A DNA stretch of 64,000 nucleotides from Naganishia liquefaciens (Eukaryota; Basidiomycota; Tremellomycetes; Filobasidiales; Filobasidiaceae): assembly GCA_013423385.1 (NCBI GenBank), contig BLZA01000017.1, positions 868,001 to 932,000 of the forward strand, read 5' to 3'. Numbering within the stretch: the first letter of the stretch is position 1; each line of letters begins with the position of its first letter. A model generated the notes under the pieces. The model searched no databases. It saw nothing but the letters and a program-made list of their open reading frames with translations, and had not been told where the DNA came from. Positions 41,010 through 52,312 of this stretch are shown in pieces. Made by a program: the position numbers and the translations under genes.

Positions 41010-41745
41010 TATGGCAATGTGGCGTAGCAGTCGCGATGTCGGAGTATCAAAGGCGAAGCCTTATATCGCACCTTGTCAAACGAGCGAGCAAGTGCCGCCT
41101 CAGTCTTCGAGGAGCCGACAATTGAAGCGAGACTCTGCAGCGACTCTGCCGGCCTCGATCGTGAATCCCTGGCGGATGCAACAAGCTGTGCAACACAACT
41201 CCAACTTCTGACTGTATAATGCACGACTCTCCTTTCTACGTCAGATGATTGTCTCATCAATTGCGGTATCTTTCAATGCGTTCCACGCAAATTCGATCGA
41301 CTAGCTGTGCAGAGCGATACATCTACGTCGACACATCCGCGAACTCGACTCATTGCGTAAAGCCAAGCGACGGGAACAAGCCCATCAAAAGCGAAGGCGC
41401 TGAATAATGATCGTGAGGAACAGACAGACGGTCAAGATTCCGTCGAGCGCTCGAAGCACTGCCAGGTAACAATCCTGGATTCCTGACGCGTGTCTCGCAG
41501 ACGCAGTGTTCCCAGTTTTGCATGCTCTCGTATAATCGTTCCCCGGCGGTAACGCATCAGACATCGTCTCCCAAATACAACCTGAAACTCCATCCATCTG
41601 GATTATACCCTCGGCTCGCACTGAGAACGAGGACTTCCCCCACATCCTATATTGTTTCGGTGCGGAACGACGGAAATGGCGGAAAGAATGCTGAAAGGCG
41701 AGGGCGCACGTTCACCGAAAGGGCATGATCAGCCTTGAGATGCGT
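41010..41745. other. Intergenic region
   Basis: About 0.7 kb between two minus-strand genes, containing the Gon7-like gene promoter and the eS21 gene 3' end. No supported coding or RNA feature. Confidence 0.4.
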
Positions 41746-42538
41746 TTATTGCTGGTAAGACCAGACGTTTCGGAGGGCTTTGTGCAGAAATCGTGAATGA
41801 GCGATGCCCCTAAGGTGCATTCTACGAGCAACTCACCACCGGCCTTGGTGGCGATCCTGTTAATCGAGTCATCGGCTTCACCCATAGCTCGCACCTGACC
41901 GCAAAGAGCAATGGTGGTACCACCGTTCTTCAAGGCAACACCGGTCTCGGGGTCGACATCGGCGATCTGGATCTGGATCGAGGCGTGGTCCTTGGAGGTG
42001 ATCAACCTGTCTACAGGCAGAAATGTATGAGCGCCCATGCACAGGTCAGGTTCATATTAAGGCTTACTAGTGGCAGAGCACTTTCGGGGGACGTAAAGGT
42101 CGACGAGTTCTCCCTAGAGGAAAAGACGATAAGCATATGATTGACAAGCGGGAAGGACGCTGAATGGGTCGCTTTGGCTGGATGGATTTGGCTGGATGGA
42201 TCGAAAGTTGGAAATGCTTGATACCGGCGTCGAGTCCCCTTCGAATGGTCCTGCGGCAATGTCGTCCAACTGTCGTGGTGCATCTGACCATCGGATTGTC
42301 CTTTAGAGCCCATCGTCTAAGCCAACCCCATGCAGCGCGTGATTCCCTCCTTTCTCATCTCGCCCTCCTCCATCAGCTCTGCAACCAGCACACCCCATCA
42401 CACCTCCATTCCAAGCCGCATATAACCTCAACGAGTCGTCTGCGAGCGATCCCAGGTATCCGTTCCATCCAACCAAAGTCCCAGCAACCGTCCGATCGGA
42501 ATTCCATTTTAAGAGATACTGACTTGGTCGTTCTCCAT
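41746..42538 (-). CDS. RPS21: 40S ribosomal protein eS21 (RPS21)
   Basis: Four coding exons (42524-42538, 42068-42113, 41837-42010, 41746-41777) give 88 aa, the usual size. The chain reads [20 protein letters not shown], then NRLITSKDHASIQIQIADVD, ALCGQVRAMGEADDSINR and ends ALRNVWSYQQ. eS21 sits on the 40S head-body solvent side and is needed for late 18S maturation. The first intron (42114-42523) is 410 nt, several times longer than any other intron in the window, a common feature of ribosomal protein genes and a place where snoRNAs may be hosted. Start is set by the conserved MEN. It is divergent from APRT. Confidence 0.95.
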
Positions 42539-43917
42539 TTTGAATGATCCTTCTTCTTGGCCTGTGGAAAGATAGACGAGGGGTGACCAGAACAAGAGCG
42601 GGCGTAAGATCAATGACGTCGGGAACCGGCCGAAACGACTCGAAACTCGCTATTCCCACCACCTGCGCCGTTCCGCTCGCCGTTGCACAGAGTCGGCGTC
42701 CGGCAACTGCTCAGGCAGAAACAAGGAAAGGCGCCCGTCAGTACCTCCCAAGCGCGATTCTGTACTGAAAAGAGCGCGAAAGCGTTCGAACCCGTAAGAC
42801 TCATGTATTTTTGCGACTGGCTTTTCTTCGGTAAGTATGCTATCCGCTTCAAGGGGGGCTCGCCACCATTAGCACAGCCAGCAGGTACATGTCATACGCT
42901 CCTGATCTGCGCATCTGGCTGTCGCATCTCATGAACTATGCCTATGCCCCACAAACATGCGGAATGCATATCTAGAGGTCTCTAGAACTTCGTTACAACA
43001 AAATCTTTTGAGAGACCTTGGGAAACAGAACTCCACTTCATGATGAAATGTCATTGTCATCCTGCCTGGACGCGATTTTCACTTCGATGCTTGATGGCCT
43101 TTCTGTCCCTTCAGCGAGATACTGGTAGTGCCTTACCTCTGTCACTCAGACTCTCGAGAAACTGCTTGGGAGGACTGTGTTCGTCTGCTTTGAGCGAGAT
43201 ATCAATCGATAGCGGTCAAGAGAGTACACGTAAATGCCGTAAGAGATTCTACGATGCAGCACGGAGGTTTCGAAGCTTCGAATTACAGTTGTATGGTAAT
43301 ACAAATTCATCGGGCCTCGACGCCTTGTAACAAGCGCAAAACCAATACTTGCACCGAACGGCACGTCGTCTTCAGCTAGGATGATGGCAGAATACGATTC
43401 CTGAAGGCACAATATGGATGCCTGCGCATCTTGCGGCCTGGTACCTGATGGAAAGCGTTCTTACTAGGTGAGATTGCAGGAGACCGATATGCCACAACTA
43501 AGTTCCACTTGTCTTTTCGATCAGACTCATCCTCTCGCAGAGCGAACGCGTGTACTGCAGAATTGTCGACCGCATCCACATCCGATCCGGATCTGATTAT
43601 CGTGTTGTCTAGATTACAACGATCATCTTCTATCCTGTAAGCTATCGTTTCCACACACCTGTTGTCTATGTCGCCTCGCCTCAATGTTTCAGCTTTGCCT
43701 CAAGAAAATATAGCCGCTTCCCCTTGAAACGCGGGTTGCCGCCGGGATCGCCGGAGCAGCTATCGCGTCAGAACGGCGATAAGGCTTTTGCATCCTCGAT
43801 CGTTTGAGAAATTCAGCTCTCCTAACGAAGACGATAGATCTATGAGTCAACTGGTTCGTCGGGTCGTTCCAAGCTTTCCCCCATCCTGGACCTCGCGGCA
43901 TCTATAGCTTCAACATC
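42539..43917. promoter_or_regulatory. Divergent intergenic region between RPS21 and APRT genes
   Basis: About 1.4 kb with both promoters. Open frames on either strand are short and lack signatures. A pyrimidine-rich leader is expected for the ribosomal protein gene but I see no motif clear enough to name. Confidence 0.4.
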
Positions 43918-44707
43918 ATGGCTGACGTTCAGATGATCAAGTCCCTTTTGGGCGTGCACCCGGATTTCCCCAAGAAGGTGAGCAATAAACTAACATTAGT
44001 AGCCATCTTAGGCTGAGATCTTTTCTTCAGGGAATCACTTTCTTGGACATGTTCGTGAGTCAAGCGCGGGCCTCTTTCTTCAATGCTCTGATTGATGCAA
44101 AATCTCCTCAGCCGGTCCTCCGAGACCCTCTCGCCACCGAAGCCTTGGTTTCTCACTTGACCAACCACGTTTTCACTCAGACGCTCCCGAAGCTCAAAGA
44201 GTCCTCGTCTTCTGGCAAGATCGATGTTGTTGTCGGTTTGGACGCCCGAGGTTTCCTTCTCGGTCCCATCCTTGCTTTGCGTTTCGGCGCCGCTTTCGTC
44301 CCTGTTCGAAAGAGGGGAAAGCTGCCTGGCAAGGTCAACGTCGTCTCTTACGAGAAGGAATACGGAGTGGACGAATTCGAAATGCAAGCCGACGCCATCA
44401 AGCCGGGACAGAACTGCATTGTCATCGAGTGAGTTGAAGTTTTTTTTTTGTTAAACATGTCATTCAACGCTAGCTACATGAACAGCGACCTCATCGCTAC
44501 CGGTGGTTCCGCGTCCGCCGCTGGTGAACTCATCGAAAAGTGCGGTGGCAAGACTCTGGAATACTTGTTCATCGTTGGTCTTCCCTTCCTGAAGGTATGT
44601 CTCGGAAACGATCCAGTTAGCCAGCAAGTGCTCAATCCTCCCATTTCTCTCAGGGTCACGAAAAGCTCAATGCACCGGCTTATTCGATGATTGAAGCCGA
44701 AGACTAA
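43918..44707 (+). CDS. APT1: Adenine phosphoribosyltransferase
   Basis: Five exons (43918-43977, 44031-44054, 44112-44428, 44486-44594, 44654-44707) give 187 aa. Marks: LLGVHPDFPKKGITFLDMF, the VVVGLDARGFLLGP base-binding strand, the flexible loop VRKRGKLPGKV, YEKEYGVDEFEMQ, and the PRPP motif VIDDLIATGGSASAA. The enzyme salvages adenine to AMP in the cytosol. All splice junctions keep phase. The ATG (caacatcATGg) is the first in the frame and gives the expected N-terminal length. Confidence 0.96.
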
Positions 44708-45026
44708 GCTTTATGACATACATAGGAGATTTCTGTATCTACGTGCCATAGAACTACATAAATGGATTGCGGTTTTGGAGATTTGCGTCATTTGCGATCG
44801 ACATCAAAACGGAGTCCGTGCTTGAATTGCAAAACGAGGCAGCCGTGACGGACCGTTACAGAAAGCTGGTCTCATGTGTTGCCGTATCTTTTTCTATTTT
44901 GATAGATCGTCTATTACACCTTTGCCGTCTTCGTAAACGGCTCTACATTTTTGGTATCAGGTGTCCCCTCTGAGGGGCTACTTCACGATTATACATCATG
45001 TTACCAGGCTCCCGTCGTTGATGAAC
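44708..45026. other. Convergent intergenic region
   Basis: About 0.3 kb between the 3' ends of the APRT gene and the amino-acid permease gene; only terminators expected. Confidence 0.4.
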
Positions 45027-47334
45027 TTAGCACTGGAAGGGGTGCGAGTAGGAGCCCTTGCGGTACTGTCATGGAAAAAAAATTGTCAACGAAGGTAAAT
45101 CGCGCAAGTCTGCTTCGCTGACTCACTCCTGCGATGATTGTGTCAATGGCACTGTAGATGCCCAATGGCGTGATAGCTGTGGAGAATATGATCTGCATAG
45201 GTTGGACCGGTGAGTTTCGTTTTTGCCCTCCAGGAAGGGTGTACTGACCATGAAGACAGCCGCGATGAGCAATGAGTTGATCAACCAGCCGCCTGTCAAG
45301 CCCTTTCCGCTGATTTTCCTAAGATGGAACCAAAGGAAACTTGCAAGGCCGAAAGCAAACCACGTCGAGAAGAGCGAGGATACTGCAGATAAGAAAAGAC
45401 AGTCAGAAGAGCCGTAGATCTTTCATGTCGTCGATACCTACCGATTGTCAAGAGGGAGTTGAAGAACTGCGAGGCAGACCCGAATATCAGACTAAATCAT
45501 CTCGGCTGGCCAGGGGTTCGGACTCAACATACCGGAATCAACTCGGCCAACACCCATCCGATGATCCACATGCCGATAACGATACCGATCCACCACAATT
45601 GAGCCTTCCACGATCTAGAAATGCGGGGTGATACGGTCAATGGGACGCGCAATACCTGGCCAAGCGCGGACTAACCCAGAAGTCAAGAGTGGCGAATCAC
45701 GCAGCCACATGACATAGAGAAGCTATAATAACAAACGTCAGCGCATCATTCGAGCTGCGCGATTTGAGCCGCTCCCCACGTACCTTCGCACCGACATTGA
45801 CAGCTACGACACCACTAACGATGATCGTTACCTGCAGAGTAACGGAAGATTGTCAATCGACCGTTTAGACTGGTCATTCTTTGATATTCACATATGCCAG
45901 AGCATAACTACGAGAAGATGGACATCAGCCCGAATTCGATCGATGGTGTAAACGATGCAGCACTCACGCAGTAGTGGAGACGGGGTGCGACGTCATGGTC
46001 AACGCGGGACTGGTTGTATACTGAACCGGAAGTTAAGTGCGGTTTTTTTATCGCAAGCGTTAAAGACTCACCTGTCCGCCGAAGACGTAGATCAAGCATC
46101 CGACGAGAACGTAGACGATCACAGATCCAATCTGGACGAGAGCGTACGACTTCTTGAAATCATTGGGGTTCTTCATCTGCGCACGTCGCAAGCCTTGCTT
46201 GAATATGGTCTCCGGAATTCCTCGGTGACACAACTTACCTCAGACGCAAAGGTGAAGCAGGCCATGCCTCCGCCGTAAGTGAAGCAGATGTTGGTCAAGG
46301 CACCAATCTAGGTCAGGTTAGACGTTTAGCTGGCCAGAACCGGGGGTCTTGCATTCCAGTACTGACAACGTCAGACAGGGTAGCATCCCTGTTAAAAGTA
46401 TACCATACGATAGGCTTGCCATTCTTGATCAAGTGTGCATCGGGCTGAACGCCAGTGGCGATGACAGTGATGAAACTTGCGGTGACAATGCAAGTCACGG
46501 AAATGATCGAGATAATAGTCCTGAGCGGATTCAGCGAGTCAGCGATACTATGTGGGAGCCGAGCGTGCATGAATATTCACAATTTGCCAAAGTGGCGTTG
46601 AAGTGAGAGCTAGAAAATACGTGAATTAGAAAAGGGCATATTGGACTTCTGCACCAAACACACCAGAACACTGATGACCATGGTCACAATGGAGAAGACC
46701 AGTTGACAAGTGGCGTTTTCCGACATGTTGTTGAGCGCGATCTTGCCTGCGAGGACGTGCGAGGCGGCAAGTCCGATACTCTGGACGAGAGGTGGTGTCA
46801 GCCTAGAGCGGAATGCTGAACCAGGCATTTGCCTTACCTTGGCAACCATGCCGAAAGCGCAGATTCGGTAACCCCATTTGCCATAAATCACGAATGCAGC
46901 GTCGGCATAGTTCATAGTCGCTGTAGAGTACGCGTGACATATTGAGTACAAGTCGTACAGACTGTACTATGTGACTCACCTGGAAACCGCCTCTTGAAGT
47001 CCACCATCCAAGATGCCGCCAACCATGCCAATGCTCCCAGACCTACAGTCGCAATCACCCCTCCGAAAATACCCAGTCGCATGAAAATTGAGGGGAAAGA
47101 AAGCGTTCCCAGTGCGATTCCTTCTGCTAAAGCCACGAGACCTGCTTGCACCCAGCCCATCGTACGGAATTCAACATAATCTCCGTCATCCCTGTTGGCT
47201 TGGGCCGCAAAGATGTCTTGCTCGAATTCGGGGGCAGTGACAATGGCCCTGTTGGCCTTAAGGGATCCAGTCTCCGTGCCAAAGTTATCGTCGTCCACCA
47301 AGACTGCGTCTCCACGCTTTTCGATGTCGGCCAT
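45027..47334 (-). CDS. Amino acid permease of the AAAP (Aa_trans) family
   Basis: Sixteen exons give 473 aa: 46980-47334, 46838-46920, 46664-46780, 46581-46609, 46367-46520, 46239-46307, 46072-46176, 45968-46020, 45892-45907, 45784-45831, 45676-45722, 45533-45614, 45442-45466, 45249-45382, 45127-45192, 45027-45065. About 11 hydrophobic segments follow a 60-residue acidic N terminus. Family marks are RTMGWVQAGLVALAEGIALG (TM1), MNYADAAFVIYGKWG, GALTNICFTYGGGMACFTF and the C-terminal YRKGSYSHPFQC. It resembles fungal neutral amino acid permeases (Neurospora mtr type) at the plasma membrane. The 16-nt exon 45892-45907 is required to keep frame and restores a Tyr-Ala-Leu-Ala segment at the start of a TM helix. 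Substrate unknown. Confidence 0.88.
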
Positions 47335-49146
47335 TGTCGATGATGGATGTGGATGTGGAACTGTCGGGAATCTGACAAGATGACTGTAGAGGCAAATCGA
47401 GTGCAGACCGATCTCTGCTTTATGCTTTGTGGCACGATAGATAATATATTGAAGACCGATACAAACCAGGCTGCAATCAGGCAAGACGACGACTAGACGA
47501 AAATTACAAAGCCAGCGGCAGCCAAGAAAGAGGAAGGCATCGGCGCCGGAGCCTGAAAGCAAAGATGGCCAATACCATAATCCGGTATTCCCACTGTGGA
47601 GATCTCTCGACTGCTTATTTCCAAAGGCTCTTCCTCACGTGCCGCGGAGCGAAATGACTGGCTGGTCTGCTGATATTCAGGGGGTACCCCACCGTCTGCG
47701 CATTCGTTTGCGTTGCGATATCAGACATTCGGAGACCTTTGACTGGTGGGACTAGGTCGGGGCAGTTTTCGAGGCACATCGCTTGCGATCTCGAGCGCTA
47801 CATCCGTTCCGTCTCCAAGAAACTTTTGGTTTGAAGGTCGCCCCGCGAACAGTAAGCTGAACTGTACCACGGACTGTGAAAAGATCGAGGCAGGCAGGGA
47901 GCTGAGCAAGGCGTTTTGCTCTGCGTGTCTAGTGCATCGGTAGGGAGAAATTCACCTGCTAGAAGAGTGGCAACCGGGGTCTCCATCGGGTTTGGTGGGA
48001 GTTCTGAAAATAGCGTTCGGTACGACCAAAAGAAAGGAAGCGCGATCGGCAAATTGCAAAGCGCCCGGAGAAGCTTATACCCTCAGGAAAAGCCGAGCTT
48101 GGAGCTGGGTCGGCAAGTAATAGCTACGTGGCCTGACTTTGGTTTCTTGCTTCTTGTAAGCTTGATGACGTTCGGATGAATTGGACCTCCACCCTACTGT
48201 TCCCTTATAATTCGCTACATTCACACTTACATTCTTTTCTATGCCAACCGATTATACCAACTAGCTTACCAGCTCAGCTGGCTGACATCTCATGGATCCA
48301 TGGCAATGAAGCGGGCCGAACAGGTTTCCGGAGCTTGTAGAAGTTTGAAGACAGCAACCGCTTCAAGCAAAGATCGAAATGTAGAACTGCAGAGCTTGTT
48401 AAAGGACAAATGCATCGTGTATTTGCCATCAGCTGACTCCAATTAACCAGCGGCAAATTGCGCTGCCACAATTCCCATTTTCCGGTTAGAGGCATACCTG
48501 TTTGCGCTAGTTGCAGCGAAGTGCGACAAGCAATACATACATGACACGGGTTGAATTATGTTACAGCATCCCATTGATCAGTGATTATCGAATCCCTTGA
48601 GCCAACATGCGCGCGTACATGCGAAGCAGGATACGGCTCAATACCTAACTCAGGCGAAGAATCAGGCTTCGCAAGTTCCGTGGAGCTCTCCAACAAAATT
48701 GCAGCTCTTTAACATGCGTAGGGGCTTTAAGATGCACAAGACCATGGCGAGCTACTGGTACGGAGAAGTTGAGCCGAATGAGGTCAATCAGCTGACGGGG
48801 GGAACACACAGTCAGCTGTCCGCTTGCTCAGGGCACGTTCGTGGACCTAGGGCGACAGAATTCAGGACAACCGTCAGCTCTACGGTCGAAGCACTAGTCC
48901 TATCGCACATGATCAGCTTGACAGCGAGACAGGCACTCTACGAGGGAAGGCTACTAGAGCGTCCGCAATAGATCAAGACGGGGGTCAGGGCTGCTTTCAC
49001 GACAGGTGCCCTGTCCGTGTCATCAGCAGCGCACAAACTAGTGTCGAGGAGCTTAGTCGCGGTTTCGGACAATCAGGCATCGATTATATATATGGGGGCC
49101 TATCGATACAGTGGGCAATCACGATACAGCATTAAAAGCGGTAGCA
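47335..49146. other. Intergenic region, no supported gene
   Basis: 1.8 kb between the permease start and the 3' end of the TDT exporter gene. Several short open frames occur on both strands, the largest at 48597-48971 without an ATG start; none shows a domain or a consistent splice chain. It includes the permease promoter. Confidence 0.4.
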
Positions 49147-50674
49147 TTATACTTGAGTCTCGTCTGATGATCTAGCTCTCGCGTTCCTTCTTTCAACTTG
49201 ATTGCTCGAGCTTTCTGTTCGGTCATCTTCCTTGTCCTGCTGCTTGCCTTCCATCGCTTCTTTTTCCTCCTTGCGAAGGTGGTCGGCTTCGGACAGGAAT
49301 AATTCGCCTGAAATGATCTGGGGAACGGTGTATATGACCAGCCAGATCCAGTGGACAACGGCAATTATCAAAAGGGCAGAAGCGATGCCTTTGAAAGCTG
49401 GCGAGTCGAGATCTTTGGCGATCTCCGTGCAAGCGATACCGAACACAGCAATGGGATAGGCCCCACTCCACATAGTCAAATTGAAATTTGTGCGGCGTCC
49501 GTCTCTCATATAGGCAATCAAAGCTAAGACCACCCAGAAACTGTAACAAAATCAGCATGTACTTGAGCACGCGGTTCGCGTGTGTTGCTTACAAGGCAAA
49601 GCCCCAGGTAAGCCAACCGAAGAAGGCACCAGTGGCGTAGAATCCGAGACCTGGGGAGAGATACCTCAAGGCGTTAGTCGCAAGGAAGAGGACGGTAGGT
49701 CATGGCCACTTACCAACGCCTGCATCTCTAACGATACCTTTGCCATAGATGGAGAACAGGTGGCGACCGGGACCAGCGAGATAGCCCAATGTGGGGAAGG
49801 CGTAGGCGGAATTTGAAAGGGCAGCCACCGGAATAAGCTGCGCGGCGACTTTCCCTGGTGGGGGTGTTTGATGAGATAAAAGCCGCGTGAAGTATGCCGA
49901 CAATGTCAGGAGAGTGAGGAAGAAGCCTGATTATGATGGCATTAATCCAGGATTTCGCCTGACAATGGGTCGTGGGGACTTACCCATTCCAAGCATCATG
50001 TACGACACGACCAGCACCGGGACGGATAATCCAGTCGATAAGGGCGTATATTGGATGACAACGCTACCGGCTGCGCAGGTTGCCAAGACTGCAGTTAACG
50101 GGTATAGCAGTTGAGGCGTCAAATTGTGCAGATGTACTTGTTCGTGCCGGATCAGGATCCAATAGACGGCGGCGGATCCGAACAGGGTATAGGCGACCGT
50201 GACCCACCACAATGAGAAGGAGACAACCTCCCATCTGTTCCATGTTGTTCCAGGAATGAGAGCCGTAAGCTCGACAATAGTAGCCAGTGCGATTCCGCTG
50301 CATGATAAGTATGCCGTCTGTTCTACATCCGTCTCGAAAAGCGCGCGAGTTTTTGCGGGAAACATAAACCACCGGGTAATGAATGCGACGGAAATCATCG
50401 AGAAGAGAACAAGATCCAGAACATAGAAGACAGTGGAAATGACGTCTGAGAAGGCGACAAGTGATCAGTCACCTTCGGTCTTTTGCGAGACCAGATTTGA
50501 CTCACATAGACCCTTAAACTGATAATTATTCTGATGCATCAAAACGGCTAGACCTCCTGTTCCCATACAGAACAGGAACATCTCCGGGGTAAACGCCTCG
50601 ATGGCAGTGGAGAATGCATGGTCCGTTTCTCTCCAGTAATTTCGCCGCTGCTTGGGGAATGACCATCCGCCCAT
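49147..50674 (-). CDS. SSU1: TDT family exporter (Ssu1 sulfite efflux / malate permease type)
   Basis: Five exons (50506-50674, 49984-50445, 49714-49926, 49593-49650, 49147-49540) give 431 aa. Marks are FTPEMFLFCMGTGGLAVLMHQ (TM1 with the TDT MGTG motif), a charged loop, FPTLGYLAGPGR, and GFYATGAFFGWLTWGFALF, plus TMWSGAYPIAVF near TM9. About 10 TM segments precede a charged cytosolic tail of about 60 residues (EKEAMEGKQQDKEDDR). Ssu1 proteins export sulfite; relatives move malate, and the sequence does not fully separate them. The ATG at 50674 is the first plausible one. No sulfur gene is adjacent; the ETHE1-like gene lies 12 kb away. Confidence 0.85.
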
Positions 50675-52312
50675 GTCGCGATCTTAGCTGACGTTTTCGT
50701 ACGATGTCAACCAAACCGTATTCCAAAAATGTGTTGAACCGACTTTCGAGAAAGTTTGCGAGATAACGAATATGTATACCGACTGTACCAAAATGCGATC
50801 ATTTCCGGAACGTCAGCTGGAGACTCTGATTGAATGCTTTCATACACTCACCAAGGAACGGATCGGTGATGCCAGAGTCAGTACCATAAAGTGCAGATGC
50901 TGTCGATAGCCTTATCTACCAGAATGCTCTCTGGCATCGATAGGCAGGCTCCCAATTGAGCGCAGGCACACGCAGATCGCTCATGATGCCTGCCAAGCCT
51001 GATGTTTATTTTTGTTTTTTGCGCAATCTTGGGTTGCTGCTATTCAGGTTGCGATGACGATGACGGGTACCAATTGGGCAACTGAAACAAATCTCGATCG
51101 CAAGACTGGGTTAGTGGCCGAGTAAATATCCCGCGCGATATGAGCTATCACCTGTGCTATCCTTAAAAGCTCGTTTCAACAGCATCCTCGGGGCCTTCTT
51201 GATTTGCTGTTGACATCGGACCAGCAGGTATCGTATCACGTGTGGCTGAGACGTGCTTCAAAAGGCCCCTCAAGCGGGAACCTTTGGGTGTGGGAGCTAT
51301 CACATGCTCCGCGGGCAGCATCACGGCGCTGAGTAGTCACATCCGATGGTTATATATACTGACACGGCATTATCGTGATGAGTGGTGACCTCAAGTGCTG
51401 CTATAATTGCTGCTACTCTTCCCGGAGGTATGGTCGCTGATCCCAGGCTATTGAGGGGTGCTTCGTGCCTAGGGGTTGAGGTCATCAATCTCGATTGTAT
51501 CCGAACTTTAAAAACAACACATTTGTGGACACTACGGGATGCTTGATGCAGATGTGATCGTATGCGTGAGTCCTGAGCTCACATTTGAGTAACGTTATCT
51601 GCAACAATCCGGTACAACGTATTGAAGCTTCACTCTAATGTTGCACGTATTTGCTCTTACGATGATATCCTTGAGAATGCCTGCAAGTGCACTACCCCAT
51701 CGAGACAAGGCGAGATTACAATGATGTGGATGTTTCGCCTCGCGCCGGCTAACCAGGCTACTACATGAGTCAACACCTCTGCTCTCCGATAATTCGGCGA
51801 CAGCCATCAGTTAACGGTCGCTCCTTACGTATCCGATTGTCCGGGATAACCGTTTTCCCGGATGCTGAGAAGAGCAATGGTCCCAGCAGGCGGAATCTCT
51901 GTATCGCGCGAGCCGTGGTTCGCACGTCGGTCAACGTTCTCTTCTCGACAAGCGATTGAGTGAAATCATCGTATGGGTCAGACACAGCCCGTGGAAGTTC
52001 AGGGAATCATCTCTCTAATCTCCTTCAAAGAAAGGACTTTGGCTCCTCGAGAATAGTGAGTCCAGCGATAGATTCCAATTGAACAGTTGTGGCCATTTGG
52101 TGTCTAGTACATCGACCCAGACCATCAATTCAATATGGAATAATGATTTTGCGGATGTTGGTTTACGACTCTATGTATACGCTTAGGGCAAATTATCTAC
52201 TACGGAATATAGGTGATTATTTTATTGCAGCTTTGAAATCTTTATAAGGACACTGTTTGGTGCCCGGTGTCTGTGGCCAGCTAATACTTATTTGCTCAAT
52301 TGACTCCCTTGA
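50675..52312. other. Intergenic region, no supported gene
   Basis: 1.6 kb between two minus-strand genes; contains the exporter promoter and the amine oxidase 3' region. A frame at 51770-51985 exists on the minus strand but has no signature. Confidence 0.4.

Noticed and set aside
43376-43684. 102-codon minus-strand frame between RPS21 and APRT
   Set aside because: No family signature, no ATG-context support and no consistent splice partners.
24608-50674. A sulfur or nitrogen metabolic gene cluster (ETHE1-like, Ssu1-like, amine oxidase, permease)
   Set aside because: The genes are spread over many kilobases with unrelated housekeeping genes between; no clustering beyond chance is evident.
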